A stretch of 64,000 nucleotides of DNA from Paenisporosarcina quisquiliarum_A (GTDB lineage: Bacteria > Bacillota > Bacilli > Bacillales_A > Planococcaceae), in NCBI RefSeq assembly GCF_043641925.1, contig NZ_JBHZRU010000019.1:1-64000 (forward strand), read 5' to 3'. The translations under genes were made by a program, and so were the position numbers. The notes under the pieces are model-generated. The model worked only from the letters and a program-made list of their open reading frames with translations. It searched no databases and was not told the DNA's origin. Below are positions 55,868-64,000 of this stretch, piece by piece (the first letter of the stretch is position 1; every line of letters begins with the position of its first letter).

Positions 55868-56026
55868 TTAATTTCTCATTTCTTTATTAAATTTTCTTAA
55901 AATCAAATTTTTATTTTCAATAAATATCTCTATTGAATCACCTTTTCTTATAGCTAAAAATTCAATAATTTCTTTGGGTATTTTTAATCGATTTGCTGAA
56001 TCTATTTTCCTTATATATGTATTCAT
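55868..56026 (-). CDS. AbrB/SpoVT-like DNA-binding protein
   Basis: A 52-residue protein too short for many callers. MNTYIRKIDSANRLKIPKEI, then IEFLAIRKGDSIEIFIENKN, matches the swapped-hairpin AbrB fold (R-K-I-D...GR-L-x-IP...L-x-I-x-x-GD-x-I-E). ATG at 56026 follows AAGGAG. It may be a free-standing regulator or the antitoxin of a lost pair; the next plus-strand gene is divergent. Confidence 0.75.
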   Translation of the reverse strand: MNTYIRKIDSANRLKIPKEIIEFLAIRKGDSIEIFIENKNLILRKFNKEMRN

Positions 56027-56190
56027 AAATAACTCCTTAAAAGAAAAAATCTATTATGATGACCCGTCATCAAAACGGTTTCTAAAGACATTAATATGGG
56101 AATTATTTCAATAATATCATTATTTAAAAAGAATTGAATGATATAATTTGTTATTATCGAAAAAATTATAATTTCCTTAGGAGATTAACT

Positions 56191-56514
56191 ATGCCTATTT
56201 ACAACAAACTTGTCCGCGACAGAATTCCAGAAATAATTGAAGCTAATAATAAGAAATTCTCAATGAAGATTCTTGAACCAAGTGAACAAGCAATTGAAAT
56301 TAAACGTAAATTTGTTGAAGAATTAACGGAATACCAAGAAACAGTAAACAATGAGGATGCTATTGAAGAACTAGCGGATTTAATGGAACTTATTTATGCT
56401 GTTCTACCAATGCATGGTTCATCAATGGAAGAGTTAGAGAAAGTACGATTAGCGAAGCGTGAGAAACGTGGCGGATTTGAGAAGGGATACTTTCTTATCG
56501 AGGTACAAGATTAA
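56191..56514 (+). CDS. MazG-like/phosphoribosyl-ATP pyrophosphohydrolase-family protein
   Basis: A protein of about 107 residues: IYNKLVRDRIPEIIEANN at the start, FVEELTEYQETVNNEDAIEE with the acidic E-x-x-E and ELADLMELIYAV with E-x-x-D metal ligands. This is the short all-alpha NTP pyrophosphohydrolase fold used to clear odd nucleotides. The frame opens at 56134, but TTAGGAG sits before ATG 56191. A TATAAT box lies at 56142-56147. In a defence island such enzymes can deplete nucleotides, but housekeeping is as likely. Confidence 0.75.
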   Translation: MPIYNKLVRDRIPEIIEANNKKFSMKILEPSEQAIEIKRKFVEELTEYQETVNNEDAIEELADLMELIYAVLPMHGSSMEELEKVRLAKREKRGGFEKGYFLIEVQD

Positions 56515-56517
56515 GTA

Positions 56518-56549
56518 AACCCCTTGGAATAATTACTATTCCAAGGGGT
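56518..56549. terminator. bidirectional terminator
   Basis: The stem AACCCCTTGGAATA/TATTCCAAGGGGTT with a short loop, between convergent genes; TTTTA follows on the plus side. Confidence 0.82.
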
Positions 56550-56550
56550 T

Positions 56551-57537
56551 TTATGCAGGTGTCCAGCCTTTTTCGAAACCATTTAACTCTGCATATTCAT
56601 ATAGTTTATTGAACTTTTTAAATTCATATTTCTCCATATATTGTTTTACATAGACATCGCCAATTTGCATAAAGTGACGGTTTCGTTCGTCTAGTTGTTG
56701 TAAGTAGCGTTCTGCTGGTAGCTTGCTCCCTTTACTCGAATTTAGCGTAGATGAGGTTAATACAAAATTCCACAATTCATCACTATGCACAAAACTCCAT
56801 GGTACAAAATGATCTACAGCAATGATCCTTTTTCCTGCTGCCAAAGGCTTTCCGGTATAAAAACAATTGCTTCCTGAATGCTCCACGAGTAATTTTTGAA
56901 ACTGTTGAAGTGACTCTCTCTGGGTGATATTTTCAATTTCTTCAAGTAAAATCCCTTGGGTCACAAGTGGGTTTTTCTTTTGTAAAAATTTTGCTAACTC
57001 GTAATTCACTAATTTAAATACGGTAGTTTGATATTTTAGTAAGTACTCATATCCTGAAGATGTGATTGCTATTTTTCTTTCCTTTTTAGAGAAGCCATAT
57101 AAAACGCCATCCGTATCTGCATATAATGCTCCTACTACATCCTTATGTAGAATTTTACGTTCAATCGTTTGCATAAGAATTGACTGTTGGTCTACTGGAA
57201 TAGAGTCGAACCCAACGCCATCTGGTATTACATACATTATTTTAAAATTTATTAGCTCTTTCTCTATTTGAGATTGATGTCCTTGTGAGTACCCATTTCG
57301 AATGACTAAGTTCCAATACAGTTTGGCGAACGATTCAGCTAACTGGATGAAGTTCACTTCCAACTTGTCGTTTACCTTATATAAGTTTTCTAAGATTGCT
57401 CTTAGCAAGGCAAATTTATAAGAAGTTGTCTTCTTAGACTGTGGAGATAAAACTTTCATAATCACTGTCCACACATGATCTTCTGAAACTACACCATAAT
57501 GTGCTTGTCCTTCTTTCAGCTTCCATCCTTCACTCAA
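56551..57537 (-). CDS. HNH endonuclease
   Basis: The C-terminal third is an HNH domain: NCFYTGKPLAAGKRIIAVDH (Cys, then the DH of the first His), FVPWSFVHSDELWNFVLTSS (Asn) and LNSSKGSKLP (the final ligand position). The first 200 residues are helical and unassigned; related two-part HNH proteins occur in restriction and abortive systems. The frame opens at GTG 57546, which overlaps AGGAGG, so TTG at 57537 has better spacing. It is the last gene of the island on this side. Confidence 0.75.
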   Translation of the reverse strand: MSEGWKLKEGQAHYGVVSEDHVWTVIMKVLSPQSKKTTSYKFALLRAILENLYKVNDKLEVNFIQLAESFAKLYWNLVIRNGYSQGHQSQIEKELINFKIMYVIPDGVGFDSIPVDQQSILMQTIERKILHKDVVGALYADTDGVLYGFSKKERKIAITSSGYEYLLKYQTTVFKLVNYELAKFLQKKNPLVTQGILLEEIENITQRESLQQFQKLLVEHSGSNCFYTGKPLAAGKRIIAVDHFVPWSFVHSDELWNFVLTSSTLNSSKGSKLPAERYLQQLDERNRHFMQIGDVYVKQYMEKYEFKKFNKLYEYAELNGFEKGWTPA

Positions 57538-57734
57538 ACTACTCACCTCCTATTGGAATAATTAGTTACGATTAATTTTATCCTAAAAATACCATTTAGA
57601 ACATTCTACTTTTATGAATAAAGCAAATATCAATTCAAAGCAAGTGACGGCTGAAATAGCATCTTCAGCCGCTCCTTCTATATAATAAGCGTCACTGCCC
57701 TCTTAACCTGCCTAAAGTGAATATTGACTCGTTT

Positions 57735-58331
57735 TCATTGTAGGTGATTAGGTACATTAGAAGAATTATTATCAACTGTTTCAGTGAAGATATTGGTTTC
57801 GGTTGAGGTTTTGTTAGATAGATCCGTTAAGTTACCTGTTTGGATTAACTGAATGAGATTTTGAATGTCTTCCTTTGTAGCAGGTTGTTTTTCTTCTTTT
57901 AACATATATCCTAGTTGCCCGCTGGATTCGAGTGTGGCAAATTGAACATCTTTTATTTCGGAAATACCTGATTGTCTTAATCTGGCTTCTAATTTATCAA
58001 CAGTTAAGCGTAGTTTCTTTAGGTTCTTTTCATTTATGGTCCCGTTTATAATGACCGGTACAGCCTTACCTGCAATCAGAGACTCGGTCATATCAAATTT
58101 TAATTGGATGTATTCGGTAAGGGCTAGACTGATTGTTAATACGAGTGCCACCCCAAATGTTGCCCAAAGTCCTCTTCCAGTGACTGGTTGAATCAGTAAT
58201 GAACCGATTGCGATCATAATAACGACTTGTGGAATCGACATTTGAGAGATCGATTTTCTTCCACCAATTTTCAAAAGAATGGTTCCAATTACAAATATAA
58301 GGACTGTTTGCCAAATTAGATTAAAATCCAT
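57735..58331 (-). CDS. DUF421 (YetF-like) membrane protein
   Basis: Three N-terminal membrane helices (about residues 5-22, 32-50 and 57-75), then a cytoplasmic beta-rich DUF421 domain with SLIAGKAVPVIINGTINEKN and KLEARLRQSGISEIKDVQFA. The motif KIGGRKSISQMSIPQ is conserved in YetF/YkjA/YrbG proteins of spore formers, some of which are in the spore membrane. The C-terminal 50 residues are Thr/Asn-rich. ATG at 58331 follows AAGGAG. Confidence 0.82.
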   Translation of the reverse strand: MDFNLIWQTVLIFVIGTILLKIGGRKSISQMSIPQVVIMIAIGSLLIQPVTGRGLWATFGVALVLTISLALTEYIQLKFDMTESLIAGKAVPVIINGTINEKNLKKLRLTVDKLEARLRQSGISEIKDVQFATLESSGQLGYMLKEEKQPATKEDIQNLIQLIQTGNLTDLSNKTSTETNIFTETVDNNSSNVPNHLQ

Positions 58332-58536
58332 CGCTATTTTTCTCCTTTTTAACTAAACATTGATGGTGTGCTATAACTCTACATTTAGTATCTTTTGTAT
58401 TCTTTCCTGATGTATACATTCATAATATAAAGATTCATTTAGAAGAAGTACTATTTCTACATTTTCTTAGGTGGTTATTGATAGATCTGCATCCACACTA
58501 TTAGGAGATTAAGAGATGGTTTATTAAACACAAAAA

Positions 58537-58559
58537 AAGCGCCATCGTACTCGGCGCTT
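58537..58559 (-). terminator. terminator of cotJABC
   Basis: The stem AAGCGCC/GGCGCTT overlaps the CotJC stop codon and runs into T7 on the minus strand. Confidence 0.85.
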
Positions 58560-59127
58560 AAAAGATTTTCTTTTGTACTTGGTCTTCTTTTAACATTTCC
58601 ACTGCTTCTCTAAAACGCATGGAATGGACGTTTTCACGCTCACGTAGGAAACGTAAGGAATCGTTAATATACGGATCATCCGAAATATCGATTAACCATT
58701 GATACGTTGCACGTGCTTTTTCTTCAGCCGCAATATCTTCATATAAGTCAGCGATGGGATCACCTTTTGCTTGAATATACGTAGCGGTAAATGGTACTCC
58801 TGCTGCATTGTTATAAAAGAGAGAATGGCCGTGACTGACAAAATGTGCGCCTAATCCTGCTTCTTCTAATTGATCGGGCGTTGCATCCTTCGTCAATTTG
58901 TAAATCATCGTTGCAATCATTTCCAAATGACTGAACTCTTCTGTAGAAATATCATTTAGTAATCCAATTACTTTATCTGGCACCGTATATCGTTGATTCA
59001 TGTACCTTAATGCAGCTGCTAGCTCGCCATCTGCACCACCGTATTGTTCCATTAAATATTTTGCTAACGTTGGATTTGTATCGCGGACTTCTACTGGGTA
59101 TTGGAGTTTTTTATCATAGATCCACAT
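58558..59127 (-). CDS. cotJC: spore coat protein CotJC, manganese catalase-like
   Basis: A 189-residue protein of the Mn-catalase family that sits in the inner spore coat. It shows the di-metal helices: YMNQRYTVPDKVIGLL, ISTEEFSHLEMIATMIYKL (E and H ligands) and EEKARATYQWL with a second EExxR set, and ends with REAVEMLKEDQVQKKIF. The length equals that of B. subtilis CotJC. ATG at 59127 follows GGATGGGG. It is last in the cotJABC operon. Confidence 0.95.
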   Translation of the reverse strand: MWIYDKKLQYPVEVRDTNPTLAKYLMEQYGGADGELAAALRYMNQRYTVPDKVIGLLNDISTEEFSHLEMIATMIYKLTKDATPDQLEEAGLGAHFVSHGHSLFYNNAAGVPFTATYIQAKGDPIADLYEDIAAEEKARATYQWLIDISDDPYINDSLRFLRERENVHSMRFREAVEMLKEDQVQKKIF

Positions 59128-59144
59128 CGACTATCCCCATCCTT

Positions 59145-59387
59145 TCAAACATGCCATGGCCAAGGCGTTTCATTCTTTTTAGTACAAGAAATTGGGGTGA
59201 GAAATGTCAAAGGACCATATAGGGCTTCATACGATTTTCTCGTTTTGGCAGCAATCTTCATCGCTTCTTTTTTCTTTTGACACCCCACAAGATCATCCGG
59301 ATGCGTGTGCATATAGAGCACCCACTCGATTACATTGAAATCAGCAACTTGAAGGGCCAGTAACATTTTTCGCTGATCTTCGCTCAT
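59145..59387 (-). CDS. cotJB: spore coat protein CotJB
   Basis: An 80-residue coat assembly protein: MLLALQVADFNVIEWVLYMH, then THPDDLVGCQKKKEAMK and YEALYGPLT, with the CotJB-type aromatic end WPWHV. The frame opens at 59432, but AGAGGAAGGG places ATG at 59387, overlapping the end of cotJA by four bases (ATGA), so it is coupled to cotJA. Confidence 0.92.
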   Translation of the reverse strand: MSEDQRKMLLALQVADFNVIEWVLYMHTHPDDLVGCQKKKEAMKIAAKTRKSYEALYGPLTFLTPISCTKKNETPWPWHV

Positions 59388-59587
59388 GAGATCCCTTCCT
59401 CTTTCGAATATCCATCGACTAACATCGGCCAAACAGACCCCTGTACAAAGGCATCTTCAGGCGAGAACTCCGGACTATACATCGGTTGCTTTTGCCACCA
59501 TATAGGTGGCGGCAATACAAACACTTTTGGACTTCCGCCATAAGGCACATATACGCCACGATAAAAAGACGTATTCATATCGCTCAC
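59384..59587 (-). CDS. cotJA: spore coat protein CotJA
   Basis: A 67-residue coat-associated protein. The middle (YVPYGGSPKVFVLPPPIWWQ) and the end WPMLVDGYSKEE fit CotJA; the Pro-Pro-Pro and Trp pair are typical. ATG at 59587 lies behind GAGGAGTG. In B. subtilis the operon is made in the mother cell under sigma-E. A CATATGGT-like -10 is near 59600 here but is weak evidence. The 267 bases to the next gene hold only this divergent promoter region. Confidence 0.9.
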   Translation of the reverse strand: MSDMNTSFYRGVYVPYGGSPKVFVLPPPIWWQKQPMYSPEFSPEDAFVQGSVWPMLVDGYSKEEGIS

Positions 59588-59854
59588 TCCTCATGATTAC
59601 CATATGATGACCTTCATGAAATTATTAAAGTTTTATAACCTGTTTCTGATTTGATATCTACACTTATTCACTTAATCTAAATCAGTTTGACTACACAGAT
59701 GACTGTTTCAAAGTTGAAAGGAAAGTTTCTAGGGATTTTACAAGAACTCTTTAAAAGCTTGTTTGCTTTAGTACAAGTATTATCTATGTTAGTCTTTTTG
59801 GAGGAATGGTTTTGATAGGATTATGTCAATTCAAATTAGAAGGAGATTGATCTT

Positions 59855-60499
59855 ATGAAAGTATTCGTAGTAGGAGCAACTGGACAAATTGGGAAGCATC
59901 TTATCGACATCTTACAAAGTAGTGAGCAACATACAGTTCGTGCCATGGTTCGTAAAAATGAGCAGGCTGAAGAATTGAAGAGCCAAGGTATTGATGTGGT
60001 TGTTGCAAGTCTTGAAGGAAGTGTTAATGATATCGCAGATGCTGCAAATGGTTGTGATGCGATTGTTTTTACTGCAGGGTCTAGCGGACATACGGGGTTA
60101 GATAAGACATTGCTAATTGACTTAGACGGTGCGGTTAAAACGGTTGAGGCTGCTGAACAAGCAGGTATTAATCGCTTTATAATTGTCAGTGCACTTCAAG
60201 CAAACCATCGTCAAAACTGGAATAAAGAAATGGTTCCCTATTATGTCGCAAAACACTATGCAGATCGAATGGTGGAAACTAGCACTTTAGATTACACCAT
60301 TATACGACCAGGCGGATTATTAAATGAAGACAGCACTGGAAAAGTTACTGCATCAGCAAATCTTGAAACAGGTTCAATTCCTCGTGAAGACGTTGCTAAA
60401 ACGATTTATGCTGCTTTAGATGCACAAGAAACATTTAAGAAATCCTTTGACCTCATTAGTGGGGAAACAAACATTAAAGAAGCCTTAAAAAATATATAA
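59855..60499 (+). CDS. atypical SDR (NAD(P)-binding, YhfK-like)
   Basis: A 214-residue Rossmann protein of the extended/atypical SDR group. VVGATGQIGKHLIDIL is the cofactor loop, MVRKNEQ gives an Arg for NADP, then DAIVFTAGSSGHTG and the Tyr-x-x-x-Lys-like PYYVAKHYADRMVE, and DYTIIRPGGLL. The group includes B. subtilis YhfK, a stress-linked oxidoreductase. ATG at 59855 follows AGAAGGAG. The substrate is unknown. Confidence 0.8.
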   Translation: MKVFVVGATGQIGKHLIDILQSSEQHTVRAMVRKNEQAEELKSQGIDVVVASLEGSVNDIADAANGCDAIVFTAGSSGHTGLDKTLLIDLDGAVKTVEAAEQAGINRFIIVSALQANHRQNWNKEMVPYYVAKHYADRMVETSTLDYTIIRPGGLLNEDSTGKVTASANLETGSIPREDVAKTIYAALDAQETFKKSFDLISGETNIKEALKNI

Positions 60500-60505
60500 G
60501 CGTTT

Positions 60506-60545
60506 AAAAAATCCAAGTCATGAAATTCCATGGCTTGGATTTTTT
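60506..60545. terminator. bidirectional terminator
   Basis: AAAAAATCCAAGTCATG pairs with CATGGCTTGGATTTTTT (one wobble), between convergent genes. Both strands end in T6. Confidence 0.85.
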
Positions 60546-60623
60546 CTATTTTAAATTTGTGGACTCGTTAGGTTCTTGCCCAGCCTCCGAAAACCCAAAT
60601 CCTCTTTAGGAGTTCCAGACTTT

Positions 60624-61892
60624 TCATTTTACTTTTGGCAATAAAATTTCCACACTTGTTCCTACATTCACTTGGCTGGTAACGTTAATCGACCCTTTAT
60701 GGGTTTCCATAATGCGATAGCTCACAGTCATTCCTAGTCCAATGCCTTTTTCTTTGACACTATAGAAAGGTTCTCCAATGTGTTTTAAACGAGTTTCGTC
60801 AATTCCGCAACCATTGTCTTCAAACTTAACTGCAAAGAAGTCCTCATTTTTGTCTTCGATTGTTATTTTGACTTCACCATTTGTGGTGATTGCTTCTAAG
60901 GCGTTTTTTAGGACATTGATAAACACTTGTTTTAATTGACTATCGTTACAATAGGCATCAAATTGATCAAGTTCAGTTAGGTTGATTTTTGTGTTTTTCA
61001 GTTTTGCTTCTGTTGATAGTAGGTGTACGACATCTTTTACAATGGTGTTGACGTTTTTATTCGCAAAAATGAGTTCTGTTGGTTTTGCTACAAGTAATAG
61101 GTCGGTACAAATGCTATTGATGCGATCGATTTCATCGACTAAGACGTCAATATGGTCCTCAATCTTAATGGCTTTATCTTGATGCATTTGCATGAAGCCT
61201 TTGATAGTTGTCAGTGGATTTCGAATTTCATGCGCAATCCCAGCTGCAAGTTCACCAACGACGGACATTTTTTCAGATTGTCTTAACATGTTCTCTGTTT
61301 CTTTTAAATCGGTGATATCTCGTCCAATGACTAAGAGTGCTTTTCTAGAGCCGTCTTTATGAAAGATAGGCAATTTGAGCGCATCAAATGTTTTGAATGA
61401 GCCGTCTCGTGTCGGAATCGTTTCTTCACAGCGACTCATTTTCCCAGCCTTCCATGCTTCTTCGTCCGTATCGATACAGTAAATCAAGGCATCGTGATAG
61501 AATTCGCTGTTTGCCGCTAACTCTTCGGTTGATTTCCCTTTGAAATCGAAGTTCCCTAGTTCGAATAACTCTGCTCCAAATTTGTTTAGCTCTAGACAAT
61601 TTCCTTCGCCATCTTTAAACGACACGAGGTCAGGCATTGTATCAATCAACAAAGTCAGCTTCTCTTTTTCTTCTTCGATTTTTTTGGTATGACTTAAATT
61701 TCTCAACAGCACATATAATAATGCAGCGGTAATGACGATGAAGAGTAACCCTTTAATGTTATCTAGCAGCTGAATTTTTTCAGCAGATAAGTTGGATGTT
61801 TTTAATACATAATCTGTCCCAAAAACCCATATGGGTCCTACTATTAAATAAATAAACGGAATGATCCGGAAAAATTCTATGCGGTTTTTCAT
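60624..61892 (-). CDS. PAS sensor histidine kinase (KinA/E-like, orphan)
   Basis: A 422-residue membrane kinase. Two helices (about residues 8-28 and 42-62) enclose a short loop, followed by a PAS domain (about 75-200; LIDTMPDLVSFKDGEGN, LVIGRDITDLKE), a HisKA phosphoacceptor (GIAHEIRNPLTTIKGFM, His near 222) and HATPase_c (NVLKNALEAI N-box, FEDNGCGID G1, GIGLGMTVS G2). The layout matches sporulation kinases that feed Spo0F. No response regulator is adjacent, as is usual for those orphans. ATG at 61892 follows AAGGGGC. Confidence 0.88.
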   Translation of the reverse strand: MKNRIEFFRIIPFIYLIVGPIWVFGTDYVLKTSNLSAEKIQLLDNIKGLLFIVITAALLYVLLRNLSHTKKIEEEKEKLTLLIDTMPDLVSFKDGEGNCLELNKFGAELFELGNFDFKGKSTEELAANSEFYHDALIYCIDTDEEAWKAGKMSRCEETIPTRDGSFKTFDALKLPIFHKDGSRKALLVIGRDITDLKETENMLRQSEKMSVVGELAAGIAHEIRNPLTTIKGFMQMHQDKAIKIEDHIDVLVDEIDRINSICTDLLLVAKPTELIFANKNVNTIVKDVVHLLSTEAKLKNTKINLTELDQFDAYCNDSQLKQVFINVLKNALEAITTNGEVKITIEDKNEDFFAVKFEDNGCGIDETRLKHIGEPFYSVKEKGIGLGMTVSYRIMETHKGSINVTSQVNVGTSVEILLPKVK

Positions 61893-62013
61893 GGTTTGCC
61901 CCTTAAATATGATTAATTAGCTATTTTCGCATAGAATACCCATTAGGGCAATACAAATTTTACATTATTTTGCATTACTGACGCTAATAATCATTACATG
62001 AAACTGTGAAAAG

Positions 62014-62038
62014 CCCTTCATCCATTATTGATGAAGGG
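62014..62038 (-). terminator. terminator of the RsbR-like gene
   Basis: The stem CCCTTCATC/GATGAAGGG with a 7-base loop, 25 bases past the stop on the minus strand, followed by CTTTTC. Confidence 0.75.
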
Positions 62039-62062
62039 TTCTTTCCTAAAGTTTGTCACAAT

Positions 62063-62884
62063 TTATTTACTTAAATACTCACACAGTGCTTGTTGTAATG
62101 TTCCGTAGGTTACAGTATCTTTGTCGAATGTGATATTGAGGTGAATCATTTTTCGCACGACTTCGGATCTCAATCCAGTAAGGACGGTATGGCATCCCAT
62201 CATGGAAGTTCCGTTTATGGTTTTCATGAGGTGATGAATCACTTCTGATTCCATGTCGGCTATTCCAGAAAGGTCAATGATAAGTGTTTGAATACGTAAT
62301 CGGCCAATTTCCATGAGCACTTTTTCTTCTAATACACTCGTACGGAATGAATCTACTGATCCAATTAAAGGTAGGATACAGATCGTTGTGGAAATCGGAA
62401 TGATCGGCACCGATAAGTTCTCGACAAGTTCTCGTTGCGCTGACAATAAAGAATCTTTGTAAGTTGAATACTCAATGAAGAATGTGTTTAAAAACTGATC
62501 GACGTGATTGTTTATTTGTTTTTCCAATTGGAAGAAATAATCGGTTGTTTCTTCACGTGATACTCTATTATATTCCTCTATAAAATTCCATATGGTTCTG
62601 CGAATGGCTTGTACCCACTCTAATTTAAAAGCCAAGGTTAAGGAGTAGGTTGCCCAGGCGATTCCCTCCTGTTTCGCAAAGTCTCGCAGTTTTTGTTCTT
62701 TGTTTTCCAAGATGTAAGAAACGAGTTTGTGCGCATTATTGATTAAATCAATGTCTCCGTATTTTAAAATATCGTTAATCTTATCTCTTACATTCACCGC
62801 TTGGTTTAATAAGCTTCTTTCAAATTGTTCACTATTTTCTTGGATGTATAATTTCAGTTTCATATCTAATAAAATCGCTTCCAT
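62063..62884 (-). CDS. RsbR-like stressosome protein (STAS domain)
   Basis: A 273-residue protein with a helical, non-haem globin-like N-terminal half (about residues 20-150) and a C-terminal STAS domain. The linker IIPISTTICILPLIGSVDSF and TLIIDLSGIADMESEVIHHL match RsbR. The position of the first phosphorylated Thr of RsbR is Ser here (MES), and the second Thr position (TGLRSEV) is not clear. It would sense stress in the sigma-B pathway, though no rsb genes are near. ATG at 62884 has a weak TTAGGATTG site. Confidence 0.78.
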   Translation of the reverse strand: MEAILLDMKLKLYIQENSEQFERSLLNQAVNVRDKINDILKYGDIDLINNAHKLVSYILENKEQKLRDFAKQEGIAWATYSLTLAFKLEWVQAIRRTIWNFIEEYNRVSREETTDYFFQLEKQINNHVDQFLNTFFIEYSTYKDSLLSAQRELVENLSVPIIPISTTICILPLIGSVDSFRTSVLEEKVLMEIGRLRIQTLIIDLSGIADMESEVIHHLMKTINGTSMMGCHTVLTGLRSEVVRKMIHLNITFDKDTVTYGTLQQALCEYLSK

Positions 62885-63126
62885 TTGATAATCAATCCTA
62901 ATCTGTCAACATAAGTACAAATTAAGTTTACTAAAATTCTATTTCTAAATAAACTGTAAATTGAAAATATTAAAGATTTTTATTTACATACGACATAACG
63001 CAAAGGGTTAATAGCATTACATCTGCTCTATTTTTACCTGTTAAATTATCCTTCTGTCCCTGTATCTTATCGCTTCAAATCGGATTATAATGCATGTAAG
63101 AACACTATTTCAAGGAGGTGTACGTG

Positions 63127-64000
63127 ATGGATTGGATGAATCATAAGTTAAAAGAATGGCTTGATGCGGGGGTTATTGACGAATCGACACACGATTCGAT
63201 TGTGGCGTATGAACGAAAGCAGCCGCAGAAACGCAAAGTGCCCTTGTTCTTAACGATTGGGTTGATTTTCTTTGCATTAGCTGTGTTTAGCTTTATCGCG
63301 GCGAATTGGAGTTTAATCCCGGATTTTTTGCGAGTTGGTATTATGCTTGGATTAATGTGGGGCTTTTATGTACTGGGTCACTTTGCCGAGATAAGACATT
63401 TTGGGTGGCCGATCCTGTTCCGTTTACTAGGGCTAGCCATGTTTGGAGCCAGCATGCTCGTTACCGCACAAACGTTTCACTTTTCGATGTCTGATTCGCT
63501 CGTCCCTTGGGCGATCTATTTAGCTGCCATCGCTCATTATTTCATTTGGCGACATCAAGCATATGTGATTGTCGGATTTGTCTTTGGCGTATTCACATTA
63601 GTGTCATCTATTTCTTCCATTGGATGGGTTGAATGGCTCTTATTCATCGCAGTGACGTTTGGTTGGTTTTATTTCAGTAAGGCGATTGAGCCGATGTTGC
63701 TCAGTTGGTTGTTACTGTTTGGTTCCGGGCTCATGTTATGGAGTTTACTAGATTACAAGAGTTCGCTATGGCCGGTATGGACATTGTTTGTTTTGGTAGC
63801 TCTTCTCTTATTGGTGCCGAAATTTGAATATCGACTTCGTCCCTTGTATTTGATGGTTGGTGCAGTCATTTTGGTCGTCTATTTAGCCATTCGAGGCGAG
63901 ACCGATTTGACACTGGTCGATGTGAATTGGCCTGAAGCAATTGCCCTTGCTTTGTCTGGAATTGTCGTTGCAGCAATTACTTGGATCAAGTTCCGCTCGA
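63127..64000 (+). CDS. DUF2157 membrane protein (partial, runs off the window)
   Basis: An open frame of 291 codons with no stop before the window ends. The start is soluble (DWMNHKLKEWLDAGVIDEST), then about nine membrane helices follow, with the DUF2157 order of a short cytoplasmic head and many helices. ATG at 63127 follows AAGGAGG at eight bases. The function of this family is not known. It lies divergent from the RsbR-like gene; the 242 bases between them hold no other gene. Confidence 0.82.
   Translation, partial: MDWMNHKLKEWLDAGVIDESTHDSIVAYERKQPQKRKVPLFLTIGLIFFALAVFSFIAANWSLIPDFLRVGIMLGLMWGFYVLGHFAEIRHFGWPILFRLLGLAMFGASMLVTAQTFHFSMSDSLVPWAIYLAAIAHYFIWRHQAYVIVGFVFGVFTLVSSISSIGWVEWLLFIAVTFGWFYFSKAIEPMLLSWLLLFGSGLMLWSLLDYKSSLWPVWTLFVLVALLLLVPKFEYRLRPLYLMVGAVILVVYLAIRGETDLTLVDVNWPEAIALALSGIVVAAITWIKFRS

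Noticed and set aside
1..64000. CRISPR array, tRNA or rRNA genes, phage att sites
   Set aside because: I saw no regularly spaced repeats, no cloverleaf with CCA end and no rRNA sequence. The island borders could not be tied to an attachment site.

Overview
The window is low-GC Gram-positive DNA from an endospore-forming member of the Bacillales, probably Bacillaceae or Caryophanaceae. Support comes from a complete cotJABC spore-coat operon, an orphan KinA/E-type sensor kinase, an RsbR-like stressosome protein, strong AGGAGG ribosome-binding sites, frequent TTG and GTG starts, and many hairpin-plus-U-tract terminators. The genus is inference only.

Region by region. (1) 0-16.4 kb is mostly ordinary chromosome: a HelD-type helicase gene with a missing C-terminus; an IS3-family element sitting in the loop of an older terminator; a lipoprotein with a signal-peptidase fold but no catalytic residues; three DinB-family genes (one truncated); a MarR/DUF3147 operon with its operator; an ECF42-type sigma factor with its DGPF/YciI partner; a second mraY; small stress or detoxification genes; and a 3-hydroxybutyrate dehydrogenase/GntP-permease operon. 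(2) 16.7-57.5 kb is a defence and mobile-DNA island, almost all on the minus strand. It holds an M20-peptidase fusion with a TPR-winged-helix regulator broken by an in-frame TAA, a two-gene Druantia type III-like pair (large DUF1998 helicase plus a 1109-residue partner), a GIY-YIG (T5orf172) protein, McrBC with an EVE-like insert, a secreted nuclease, an SF1 helicase-DUF2726 fusion, a three-gene operon joining a UvrD helicase with a Cas4/AddB-type Fe-S nuclease end to a type III Mod/Res pair, an excalibur membrane protein, a zincin, a CoiA-like nuclease, a relic Tn3-family transposon enclosing a DJ-1/WYL gene pair, an AbrB-like protein, a MazG-like pyrophosphohydrolase and an HNH nuclease. (3) 57.7-64 kb returns to core genes: DUF421, cotJABC, an SDR, a sensor kinase, an RsbR paralogue and a DUF2157 membrane protein cut by the window edge.

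A second theme is decay. Between 46 and 56 kb I find a small gene cut by TAA, a topB 3' relic with two TAG codons joined to an opposing gene fragment, a histidine phosphatase with a one-base frameshift, a tnpA relic, and several unassignable coding scraps. Between them lies a short ACTAACG-type repeat family carrying terminator hairpins. The best candidates for an under-described system are the UvrD/Cas4-Mod-Res operon (37.9-45.5 kb) and the Druantia-like pair with its adjacent regulator and peptidase (16.8-27.6 kb).
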